Origin: Aplysia californica
Lineage: Eukaryota; Mollusca; Gastropoda; Aplysiida; Aplysiidae
Reading direction: 5' to 3'
DNA length: 64,000 nt
NCBI RefSeq assembly: GCF_000002075.1
Contig: NW_004797358.1
Span: forward strand, 1,096,756-1,160,755
This document shows positions 12,701 through 21,583 of this stretch, in pieces. The position numbers were made by a program, and so were the translations under genes. Numbering within the stretch: position 1 is the stretch's first letter; each line of letters opens with the position of its first letter. Under the pieces are notes generated by a model. It worked only from the letters and a program-made list of their open reading frames with translations. It was not told the DNA's origin and searched no databases.

Positions 12701-15700
12701 TATCAGTGGGTGGAGACACTAGTGACTCTAGGTCTCAAGCAAGAGAACATGGAAATTTATAGATTAAAAAATGTTCAACCACCATGAGTTACCTGAGGTG
12801 TGATTTCTATGAATTCTAAGTATTCACCTATACACCCCCCCCCTCTCCGAATATCTTGTAAAACTAGCAGGCAAAAATAATGAAATAATGCACCGACTCT
12901 GTGTGTTTGAACTTGAGAGAGCCAGCAGTTCACAAAATTTTCGAGTACAACAACAACATTAATTCATAAAGGGAAAAATATTTAAAAACCAAAAAAAAAA
13001 TCCACACTACTGGGAAGAAAACATAACAGTGAACAATACTATGCCACAATATTAATTTTTAAAAATAAACGACAGTAAACCAAAGTAACAAAGGAAAAAT
13101 AAAGAATTAGCGAGTATGTTTTAATCCAAACCCGTACAAATAAAACAGACACTGAGTTCCAAGGGCAAAACTAGCACAATTACTGTAATAAAAACTAGTT
13201 GCAATAAATTTGTGTTGGATATGAATTTCCATTTTTATTATATTTCTTGTGTATCAGAACAATGAGTAACCGATCCCGCCTCAATGGGCAAGGACCGGCG
13301 CATAAGTCTGACCTGTTCATGTATGAGACGCTTAGCACTAATGTATCAGTGGGTGGAGACACTAGTGACTCTAGGTCTCAAGCAAAAGAACTCGGAAATG
13401 AATAAATTAACACATTTTCTACCACCACAAATTATCTTATATATGAGCAGACAAAAATGTGATTTCCATGTATTTTGAGTAATCGCACACACAATCTTTC
13501 CAAATATGTTTGTAACACCAGCAGGCAAAAATAACGAAACAAGGCTAAGACTATGTATTTGCATTTGAGAAAGCAGCCAGTTCACAAAATTTTCAAATAC
13601 AGTAATAAAAAAAAAGGATAGCCCGAAATCGCTGGGGCCAGCCTCAGTAGTTCGAGGGATACGTGAAGTGTTATGGCATCCGCTGTGTCAGAGAATCAAG
13701 GGAAGCAACAAAGATTGCTATTTTAGGGACAAAACAATAAATCGTGTGATGCACACTGCCTCTCGCCCACTCCACACACACTCAGGTAGATAATCGTTGG
13801 GCATGCATGTCGAGTAGCGCGCAAAAAACCCCCACTTCTGGGGTGAAAACTGCTTGTAGAATGCAAGTATAACAGTGAACATTATCTTGCCACAACCTTA
13901 AATAACCTAAAATTAACACATACATGACAAACAAAAGCAAAAAAGAGAAAATACAAAAGAATAGTTACTGAGTAGGAATCAAACCCTGCACAAAAAAGAC
14001 ATTGAGTTCAGTTGGCAAAACTTTCCTGAATTACTGTCTTTTAACAAGGTTTAATAAAAGTGTGGACATGAACTTCCAGTCTTATAACTATTACTAGCTG
14101 GGCCCCCTTTCGATGAAAGGAATGATCAGTGCATTAACATCAACTAAAAGTCATTGGCCCATTATATTTACTCTCTACATTAATGGAGCAACAAATCTTG
14201 AGAGATGCAAAAAATTAGAAGGTCTAGAGCTAGATCTATACTCTCAAAACAAAATGCGCCTCGTAAAATATCACTTCTGCACCGGATTTTCTAAAATTAC
14301 AGAGACAGAAGCGTCGGCCTACAAAAGCGATCGGCGAAATAAAGAAATTTAGCTTTTCGCAGCAAAACTGAAAAAAAAACCAAGGGCGTCATGCTCTGGA
14401 GAATATTTCAAAGAATCTTTTGGCGAAAACCGCATGTCGATCGATGCANNNNNNNNNNNNNNNNNNNNNNNNNNNNNNNNNNNNNNNNNNNNNNNNNNNN
14501 NNNNNNNNNNNNNNNNNNNNNNNNNNNNNNNNNNNNNNNNNNNNNNNNNNNNNNNNNNNNNNNNNNNNNNNNNNNNNNNNNNNNNNNNNNNNNNNNNNNN
14601 NNNNNNNNNNNNNNNNNNNNNNNNNNNNNNNNNNNNNNNNNNNNNNNNNNNNNNNNNNNNNNNNNNNNNNNNNNNNNNNNNNNNNNNNNNNNNNNNNNNN
14701 NNNNNNNNNNNNNNNNNNNNNNNNNNNNNNNNNNNNNNNNNNNNNNNNNNNNNNNNNNNNNNNNNNNNNNNNNNNNNNNNNNNNNNNNNNNNNNNNNNNN
14801 NNNNNNNNNNNNNNNNNNNNNNNNNNNNNNNNNNNNNNNNNNNNNNNNNNNNNNNNNNNNNNNNNNNNNNNNNNNNNNNNNNNNNNNNNNNNNNNNNNNN
14901 NNNNNNNNNNNNNNNNNNNNNNNNNNNNNNNNNNNNNNNNNNNNNNNNNNNNNNNNNNNNNNNNNNNNNNNNNNNNNNNNNNNNNNNNNNNNNNNNNNNN
15001 NNNNNNNNNNNNNNNNNNNNNNNNNNNNNNNNNNNNNNNNNNNNNNNNNNNNNNNNNNNNNNNNNNNNNNNNNNNNNNNNNNNNNNNNNNNNNNNNNNNN
15101 NNNNNNNNNNNNNNNNNNNNNNNNNNNNNNNNNNNNNNNNNNNNNNNNNNNNNNNNNNNNNNNNNNNNNNNNNNNNNNNNNNNNNNNNNNNNNNNNNNNN
15201 NNNNNNNNNNNNNNNNNNNNNNNNNNNNNCCCCCCCCGGTTAAAAACAACAACTGCATTACAAAAAATAACACGCAGTCGCCAACTATATTACAAGCTAT
15301 TATTTTAAGACCAGACACAAAATGTATGATTTCCATGTATTTCAAGTATTCTCCAACAACTCTCCACCTTCACATGTTTGTTAGAGAAACCAGCTGATGG
15401 GGAAAATAAAACAAAAACCATAACTAAGCAAAAATATTTAATCTATAAGAACCATGCATTTACCCTGACTTTATATATTGGTAATGTTATCAAAAGTCAA
15501 TCAACAAAGGGAAAGATTCTTTCACCAGAAATGCTGCCAAGATAACTACATCATGCATAACAGTGAGCATCAACTTCCTTGCCACAACCACAGACAACTC
15601 AAAACTGGTACAATTTTATTGAAAGAAAAACAACATAGCGAAGAAAATAAAAAGTGAGCATGCGCCTACCACACACTAATGTAACAACTAAAATAGGCAT

Positions 15701-17766
15701 TTAGTTCCTTTGGTTAAACTCTTGGGTGGTTCAGCAGAACCATTCTAGTTTAAATTTAGCATTCGGTTGGAGTATGTCTCCTAAACTAAATATTTTTGTT
15801 TAGTTTATGTTTTGTTTTATTTTTCCCCATCACCTTGCAGCACAGAAAAACGTTTACAGAAATACACACAAACACATAGGCCTACAACTTAATATGTACC
15901 AGAATAATGTGTGACCAATCCCGCTTCAATGGGCACGGAACCAGCGCATAGCTCTGATCTGATTATGTTTGAGACTCTTAGCACTAATGTATCAGTGGAT
16001 GGAGCCACTAGTGACTCTAGGTCTCAATGCAGAACAACACAAAACAACCCCCCCCCCCCAATGTGGGCCATACCCTATAGTCTCTGCAAAGCTAGTTCAC
16101 ATGTATATATAAATATGGCTCATCTCACTCCTTTAGTTAGTGAAGAGTACAGATTCTATCTACTCGCATGCAGATTCAGTGCGGCTGGTCGGCAGATTCA
16201 GCTAGTTTTTCCAATCTTTGAAGAAGGTGAAGAACAGAAGCCATGTAGAAGCAATCTGTCTAAACCGAAAATGTGAACAATCTGAAGAAAAACTGGCGGC
16301 CCCACAGAATTCAGTATAAGCGATTTCTGCTTTACTAAACAACACGTGAGAACCCCCACATCCTTCAAATTTTACAAAGGGAAAACAACTTAAAAAAGAA
16401 ATTTTAAAAAAATTGTGAGACCAAGAAGGGCTTAATAGTTTTAAAAATTACTTACGCCTCTCAATTTTGTCTTATAATCTCCACATATTGGGGTCTTTGC
16501 CAATTTCTTTTGGTAAAGGTACACCAACTTTCCACCAGGAGTTTTAGAACTGTGAAAATAATAAATGATAAAATAAGTTACGAAAATTAACCAGTCCCAG
16601 AGGAAACAGCAGTAATAAAAATAAAACAAAACAAATTGTTTTCATCAAAAGCTCATAATAACGACAAAAAAACAAACACTACAAATACAATATAATAATT
16701 ATAATAGCAACATAACCGACTACTGACATTTCAACTATATTCCGTAGTTTAGTAATTTAGTAGAGTTTTTACAGCGCTTCCAACTGCATGAGGTCATATG
16801 AGCGCCAAGGGGTGGATGTCAAAAGACAAGTCCAAAAAAAGAAAATCAGGCTTACTCTGCTCACATCTCTAGCTTCAACAGCACAAAGTCTGCTTCGACT
16901 ATCAAGGCACACAAGAAATAACGAGTCACAGGAGTGTGATAAACATACAAAAGAAGTAGAGGAAAATGACGACAGGATTAGGAAAGAAAAAGCAGCAGTT
17001 CAGGCAGTTATGAGCATGACATTGATAAATCAGACCATTTATAATTCACTGTGCATAAGAACATAATGTTAATGCCCCCCCTTTGGGAATGGCCCATAGA
17101 CACTTCAGCCAGTAGCACCTCCCCGGGAGGTTATAACATTCTCTCTTAGCATTCAAACTTTTAACTAAATAAATACTACTAGGCAAACCAAATCTGGCTT
17201 TAGTAGAGGGAAGGAGAAGAAATCATCTTGACACATTTCTACCTACAGGCAAGGTTTCCAGTTAAAGGACCAGATACATTATAAATGACAGCTGGGGCCA
17301 GTTCCGACATGCTGACCAAATAGCATGGAATTTGAGCCGTTTCAAAGGAAACATCACACGACGATACCCCCCCCCCCCATATTATATACCAAAAAATTCA
17401 ACTGCACAGCACCGGCAAATTGCGACCTCGGTGCTTTCTTTTAACAATGAAAATGTGACTTCTTCAGCTCACTCTTTGTTATGAACTGTTTTCACTGTAA
17501 AATAAAAAATGGAGATGCGACAACAAAGCACAGGTCGTGAAATAGGCCTACATTAACTAAACTGAACATTTCACCCATACATACACACATAAAACTTACA
17601 ATATAGACCAAAAGTAGGCCTCAATGCAAATCCACGAGGCCTAAGCCTACTAAATAATAATTCAAAGAATACAAACGACTTAAAACAACGATGAAACTTA
17701 CACTTTCCTGCGGTTGGAATTTGTGTTGTAGGACAGCCTACGCCTGAAAGTAAGACGCTGAGCCAT
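6768..17766 (-). CDS. RPL34: 60S ribosomal protein L34 (eL34), four coding exons
   Basis: A structural protein of the large cytosolic ribosomal subunit. Coding exons, in transcript order, are 17766-17702, 16549-16456, 11155-11052 and 6849-6768. They join in phase with GT-AG borders and give 114 aa (human has 117). The start reads [15 protein letters not shown]. Family blocks follow: [31 protein letters not shown], and the C-terminal [20 protein letters not shown]. In human and fly L34 two Cys-x2-Cys pairs occur; here each pair keeps only its first Cys (CGDY and CHKA), so a four-Cys zinc site is not intact. An AG acceptor (CATCAACAG) lies directly before the ATG, so a non-coding first exon upstream is likely. 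The intron between coding exons 2 and 3 hosts five H/ACA snoRNA copies on the same strand. The other introns hold transposon fragments and SINE-like repeats. Confidence 0.95.
7004..7096. mobile_element. Short T4-family MITE, RPL34 intron 3
   Basis: A 93-bp element with inverted ends, CAGTATATCACGGATAG on the left and the complement of CAATATAACACGTATAG on the right, and TA at the left border. It matches the ends of the longer T4 element at 45123-45978, so it looks like an internally deleted derivative. Confidence 0.65.
8325..8457. mobile_element. T4-family fragment
   Basis: It starts with GTATAACACGGATAG and contains the GAACCACCGAAGTCGGTCC block found near the right end of the 45123-45978 copy. 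The right terminus is eroded. Confidence 0.55.
8905..9326 (-). repeat. tRNA-derived SINE S1
   Basis: Read on the minus strand, it starts with a tRNA-like head with an A box (TGGCCTAGAGG) and a B box (GGGTTCGAATC) at about 9326-9255. A body follows containing CCTCCTTTGCCCCCTCCTC and GGCGAAAAATCTCGGAGG. Related copies are at 41426-41918, 49148-49627, 49850-50105 and, in the opposite orientation, 42838-43490. It would be transcribed by RNA polymerase III. The head is not a functional tRNA: it does not fold as a cloverleaf with a normal acceptor stem. Confidence 0.75.
9475..9605 (-). repeat. S2b repeat copy
   Basis: It shares with 5508-5672 the TTTAGTAGAGGTTTTACGGC start, the AGAAGATTAGAGGTGT segment and the ATAGATGTTTGA(A/T)AG end. 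Part of the hairpin tail is deleted. Confidence 0.6.
9983..10730. mobile_element. Non-autonomous hAT element with perfect 8-bp TSD
   Basis: Termini are TAGAGATGGGC at the left and GCCCACCACTA at the right, an inverted pair. Both flanks carry CTCCACAT (9975-9982 and 10731-10738). It is 748 bp long, has no transposase, and lies in RPL34 intron 3. Frames at 10534-10966 cross its right border and are not genes. Confidence 0.85.
11449..11585 (-). ncRNA. H/ACA box snoRNA, copy 1 (intronic to RPL34)
   Basis: Read on the minus strand: the first hairpin is closed by TGAGAC/GTCTCA with an upper stem CACTA/TAGTG. The hinge has ACATGA (ANANNA). A second hairpin is closed by TCAGA/TCTGA, and ACA is followed by three bases (TAA). 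This is the most divergent copy in the second hairpin. H/ACA snoRNAs guide pseudouridylation of rRNA or snRNA with dyskerin, Nop10, Nhp2 and Gar1; the target here is unknown. Confidence 0.8.
11954..12090 (-). ncRNA. H/ACA box snoRNA, copy 2 (intronic to RPL34)
   Basis: On the minus strand TTGAGAC pairs with GTCTCAA around a pocket of CTAGAGT and CTAAGC. The H box is ACATGA. The second hairpin has TCAGA/TCTGA and an upper stem CTGGTTCC/GGGATCGG with G-U pairs. It ends ACA-CTA. The distance from the first upper stem to the H box is about 14 nt, as expected for a guide pocket. Confidence 0.85.
12604..12739 (-). ncRNA. H/ACA box snoRNA, copy 3 (intronic to RPL34)
   Basis: Nearly identical to copies 2 and 4, with the same closing stems, the H box ACATGA and an ACA-CAA end. 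It differs by small changes in the second hairpin (for example GGTTACTC in place of GGTCACTC). Confidence 0.85.
13247..13382 (-). ncRNA. H/ACA box snoRNA, copy 4 (intronic to RPL34)
   Basis: Same architecture as copy 3, ending ACA-CAA. It reads TGAGAC/GTCTCA at the base of hairpin 1, with H box ACATGA. It lies at the end of the second near-identical 645-bp unit. Confidence 0.85.
13613..13832. mobile_element. T4-family fragment inserted in the snoRNA spacer
   Basis: GATAGCCCGAAATCGCTGGG and GTAGTTCGAGGGATACGTGA match, in reverse orientation, the right end of the T4 element at 45123-45978. So does a CGCTGTGTCAGAGAATCAAG block. It interrupts a spacer that is continuous in the neighbouring units, so it came after that duplication. 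Confidence 0.6.
14091..14448. other. unique sequence next to gap, no gene seen
   Basis: It begins CTAGCTGGGCCCCCTTTCG, which resembles a transposon end, and breaks the expected snoRNA unit. Its right boundary is lost in the assembly gap. No coding or RNA feature is supported. Confidence 0.35.
14449..15229. other. assembly gap (781 N)
   Basis: A run of N. Frames drawn across it are meaningless. The gap interrupts the snoRNA repeat array and is followed by a C homopolymer at 15230-15237, a likely cause of the break. Confidence 0.99.
15892..16028 (-). ncRNA. H/ACA box snoRNA, copy 5 (intronic to RPL34)
   Basis: An isolated, diverged copy nearest coding exon 2. It keeps TTGAGAC/GTCTCAA, an H box of ACATAA (still ANANNA) and an ACA-TAT end. 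The second lower stem is TCAGA/TCTGG, where one A-U pair has become a G-U pair, so pairing is kept. The first-hairpin pocket CTAGAGT is unchanged from the other copies. Confidence 0.8.
16745..17110 (-). repeat. S2a repeat copy, RPL34 intron 1
   Basis: It aligns with 5330-5985 and, reversed, with 42962-43362. Shared marks are TCTAGCTTCAACAGCACAA and CCCCCTTTGGGAATGGCC. The hairpin tail is near 16783-16807. Confidence 0.7.
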
Positions 17767-18447
17767 CTGTTGATGAAACCAAAGAGAATTTTAGATAACC
17801 TTTGAGCCCTTACATCACATCAACAAACACCATTGTTACTTTTTAAGAAAACCTTACTAAAAATATGACATGCAGGGCCTATCATGACACGAATAGGAAT
17901 AGGCCACAGAAAGTGATGATAAAAAACATTTCCAGTTTCAAAATCTAGATCTAGAATCTAGTATCACACGAAAACGGGGCTACTGCAGTCCAGATCAGGA
18001 TCTAAAAATCTACTGAAGCAGAGAAAAAAAGGAAAGTCGGCCTTTAACTGCTTTAACAGTACAGCAAGTGGTGGCGCCTGGGGTCTCGTGCGACATTTAT
18101 ATTTTCCTTTCATCATATTCGCCTGCATATATAAACTATATGAAAATATATCTTGTTTTGAGCCTGGGAAAAGGCCTAGAACCAGAATATCCACTGTCAT
18201 GAACCAGTCTGGGTGTAATGATTCTCATATAATAAACGTGAAAGACAAAATTAATGCTCAAACTCAAAGTAGAGAAATAACTTGAATAGCATAGCTCAAG
18301 TAAACCTATTCAGTGAGAGAGGTGTAAGAACTGTGGGAGGGTAAGATGCAGTGACACTGAAAATCTGCGAATCTTGAACAAAAAGCTAAAATATAGAGAC
18401 AATATATACTATTACTGTCACCAATCCAAAGAAACGCGAACACTTAC

Positions 18448-18506
18448 GCCCCTGCCTAAGTTCATTAACACGCTTACAAGTAGTTATGACGGATCCCGAT
18501 TTTATA
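18448..18506 (-). promoter_or_regulatory. Candidate RPL34 core promoter and first non-coding exon
   Basis: On the minus strand TATAAAA (18506-18500) lies about 50 bp before a good donor, GGGGC|GTAAGT, whose exon would end at 18448. The next AG acceptor used would be the one directly before the RPL34 ATG. No oligopyrimidine start typical of ribosomal protein genes is obvious, so the exact start is open. Confidence 0.3.
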
Positions 18507-18634
18507 CACAAGGCAAGCACTAACGTGCACTTTACTTTGTAGAGAGCTGTAGTAGTGATCAAAATTCTAAATATTAAAATTTACTTCAAATTTCTTTTCT
18601 TTTTTTGTCCTCTGGTGTTGCGTCCAGCCACAAT

Positions 18635-18868
18635 CCGTTAAACATAGAAAAGACGCATCTTTCTGATTGGCTGCTAATTTTTGTACTGTGATGTCATCAC
18701 TTCCTGGGATACCCTCATGGAACGACATGTTTTCGGTAACATTAAGGATTTCCTAGATCGAAGTGTATACAGACCCGGAAACCGGGAACAAAGTCACGAA
18801 GTATACAGACCCGGTAGGGGAACTCTTTTGTGAAGCCGGAAAGTTTCAGCGCCCAGACCCGGTAGTAG

Positions 18869-18923
<55 letters not shown>

Positions 18924-19770
18924 AGGGAGGGGGAGGGGGTGACTGCTCGATTGAAATTATCATCATTATTATGGCATTGTCCTTTTCTTCAAATTGTGAT
19001 TCCTCCAACTCCAAAAAACGGAGGAAAAACAATCGTTCATCGAAATCTAGATCTAGGCTAACCTCGCAACTAGATCAATGATTTAAATGTCTGTCTGTCT
19101 AGATCTAGACCTAGGCCATAGAGCTAGAAGAACCTAGGTCTTGGCCTACTGCCTACCCTAAGTCCCTGAGCCAAGAGGACGCTGAAACTTTCCGAAAACA
19201 CAAAAGAGTTCCCCTACCGGGTCTGTATACTTTGTGACTTTGTTCCCGGGTCTGTATACACTCCCTTCCTAGATAGTAGGCCTTCTTGGACATGATAGAA
19301 GACAGCAGGAAAATTGCCGAAAAGACGCAGGAGGATTAGATATAGATATCTAAATCTAGATCTACCACCACCCACCTGCATTTTTAATCACTAATATATT
19401 TTTAGAAAAAAACCCCAACAACTTCAAAGCAACTCTACAAATCAGGCCAATAATTTATCGGACTGTTAGTAAGTCGGGAGGAGGAGAAGAGAAAAAAAAA
19501 ACCCAACTGTCCTTGACTGGGATCGAACCGCTCCAAAAAATCATTGCATGATTTCAAACGCAGACGCGCTGTCTATTCAGCCATCAGAACTTCCGAAAGA
19601 GAGGTTTAGATTAAGCATGATATACATAGACACTTCCATCTTTGGTGCCATGCGGTTGGCTATACTTAGATGTAGTCACGTGATCGGAGGGGTATCCTGG
19701 TATGACGTCAAACAAGATGGGCACCTTACCTAAAAATAGTTTGCGTCTTTCTACGTTTATTTGCATATCG
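18635..19770 (-). repeat. Dispersed repeat R3, copy 1 (with tRNA-Ser-like segment)
   Basis: The flanks 18635-18758 and 19275-19770 are colinear with 25445-25995. On the minus strand 19585-19495 contains TGGCTGAATAG (A box), TTTGAAATCAT (anticodon-arm-like) and GCGGTTCGATCCC (B box), a tRNA-Ser-like unit. A Mutator-like element (18759-19265) is inserted. The second copy lacks that insertion and serves as the empty site. Confidence 0.65.
18759..19265. mobile_element. Mutator-like non-autonomous element with ~90-bp TIRs and 9-bp TSD
   Basis: The two ends are long inverted repeats sharing AGTGTATACAGACCCGG, GGGAACAAAGTCAC and GGTAGGGGAACTCTTTTGTG. The flanks TTCCTAGAT (18750-18758 and 19266-19274) form a perfect 9-bp duplication. 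Long terminal repeats with a 9-bp duplication fit the MULE/Mutator superfamily. The core is a (GT)n(GA)n microsatellite with no transposase. Confidence 0.75.
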
Positions 19771-20464
19771 TCCAGCCCTCCCCCCATCCCCGAGTGTATC
19801 TTTAAAAAAACCAAAAACAACCCCTCCCCTCATTCCGGAGTAGTGTACTTCACAGCGCTCAGAACGCGCGCAGATTCATTGACCGGTCACAATGACGTGC
19901 CCGACAAGACGCTTGTATAACTTTCTCCCCCCCCCCCCCCAAGTGACAGCACAGTGAAGAATATATTTTCATGGCGACACCATGTTTATAATGCAGAACC
20001 TGCATGTTACAAATGTTGCGTATTCAGACTTTTTGGCGCTTTTTCGGTAGTTCCCACCCCGCCATTGTTATTCGCGGGTTTTGACCCCAAGAGTAGGGGT
20101 TTTTTAGCCCCCCCCCCCCAAATTTTACCTAATTTGATGTTTTGCAGTTGTCATGTTTGATATCTTAGCTTGCCGCGCATCAAACGTATAGACCTAGATC
20201 TAGAATCTAGATGTAGATCTAGGCTCAAATAGTCAAATAAGGGGGGTGGGAACTACCGAAAAAGCACCGACTTTTACAGACAAATTTCTGAGATCTTCAT
20301 TTTCCAGTCGAGCCTCGATGTCACATATAATTCTGCTTGCCGCCATAGCCGCCTGTTCGGGTGAAATGTACTCTCAGACCGGGATAAGCCGAATTACTAT
20401 AACAACCGCGACCGGCAAAAACGAACTTACTTAAAGACGTTACCAGATTTGGTTTTCAAGTAAT

Positions 20465-20955
20465 ATTCGAAAGGCCGCCTCTATTCTCACCCGGAGTGAG
20501 AATAGTGCAGGCGAGTCTTGTGGCTATTCTCACCCGGTGCGCGTTCACCCTAAACCACAAAATTCTACACTGTGATAACAGAAAAATTGTAGAATTCTGT
20601 GCCGTGAACAAACGTTCCATTACAACTGTAGCCTACTAAAAGCGTACAATTTTGTCTGTGGGCAGTGGAGAGAGAGAAAGAGAGAGAGGAGTAGCGCGAG
20701 AATTTCCGGGCAAAAAAAAAAAGGCGACCCGCGTAGTTCGGCTCGATTCGAAAAGTTAAATAGCCGTAGCATCTTTGTAGACAACCAAATTAATTTACTT
20801 TTGTGTTTTAACATCATTTTTTAACTTTGTTTTGGTCAATTTGATCGTCCACACCGATAGTATTCAGAAAGAGACAGAGAGAGAGAGAAGAGGGGAGGAG
20901 TTGATCTTGCGAGAACTTCCGGCGGGTGAGAATAGCCACTTTCTATTCGAAATCT
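20465..20955. mobile_element. Palindromic repeat with CTATTCTCACCCG ends
   Basis: The left end near 20465-20505 (ATTCGAAAGG...CTATTCTCACCCGG) and the right end near 20925-20955 are imperfect inverted repeats. A third GGCTATTCTCACCCGG lies at 20521. No open frame or clear target duplication was seen. It may be related to the element at 30488-31295. Confidence 0.45.
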
Positions 20956-21466
20956 TTGATGTTGATCTAGATTCTAGATCTAGAATATCTAGAGTGGTGT
21001 AGCCCCTGCGCGTGCGCCTTCTCGGTGCGTGCACTTTTGTTTTCCTTTGTTTTTAGCCTCAAATTGCGTTTGATTGAATGCGTCAGTGTGTGCAGCAGCC
21101 ATTTTTGTTTACTTCCATCACTCGTTTGCCGACAAGGGATCATCGAGAGTGTTTTTATCAGCTGTGGCAAGTTGACATTCAACGCTGACCTGTGAACTAG
21201 TTTTTATGACCTATTTGCCTCTGATTGGTTCAAATAGACTGTGCGCGCCCCCTAGCTTAAAAAATGTGCCTACTCCTTCCTTGAGTGTTTCACGTGACCT
21301 TTTATCGAGTTCTATGCCAAGTTGTATTGCGGGTTTCGGGATCGGGGGGGTGCACGCGTTGTGAAGACTGAAAAAACTCGAGTTTTCTCTGCGCGTGCAC
21401 AATGAAATATATAGTAGAATACTAAGAAAAAAAGTAGACTCAATTTTAGAGATTATTTGGTTGCAG

Positions 21467-21583
21467 TTTGAAGAATGTCATGGATGGTGGCATGTGGACT
21501 GTGTGAAAGATGGAAAGATCAGAGGAATGAGTGCTGAAGAGTAGGAAAATGTGGATTTTAGTTGTGAAAAATTCTGTTTGATT
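21467..21583 (+). pseudogene. PHD-finger-like exon fragment
   Basis: After an acceptor-like TTTGGTTGCAG the frame reads FEECHGWWHVDCV, then about 25 residues later FSCEKFC. This fits the C-terminal half of a PHD zinc finger (Cys-x2-..WWH-x2-Cys ... Cys-x3-Cys). An in-frame TAG falls where these domains usually have Trp, and no donor or partner exon was found. PHD fingers occur in chromatin proteins and in some transposon proteins, so the source is open. Probably a dead fragment. Confidence 0.35.

Larger units (their letters stand above)
11586..15891 (-). repeat. Duplicated snoRNA-bearing intron units in RPL34
   Basis: The spacer sequences between snoRNA copies are themselves paralogous. Units starting at snoRNA copies 2 and 3 are nearly identical over about 645 bp (11954-12603 and 12604-13246). 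The unit after copy 4 (13383-14090) is an older diverged copy with a T4 insertion. Sequence at 15305-15790 is a further diverged spacer. Shared spacer marks include AGCAGGCAAAAATAA and AATAAAACAGACACTGAGTT. The array thus arose by repeated local duplication of intron segments. Confidence 0.8.

Noticed and set aside
14389-15397. Four frames of 269-325 aa
   Set aside because: They are open only because they cross the run of N.
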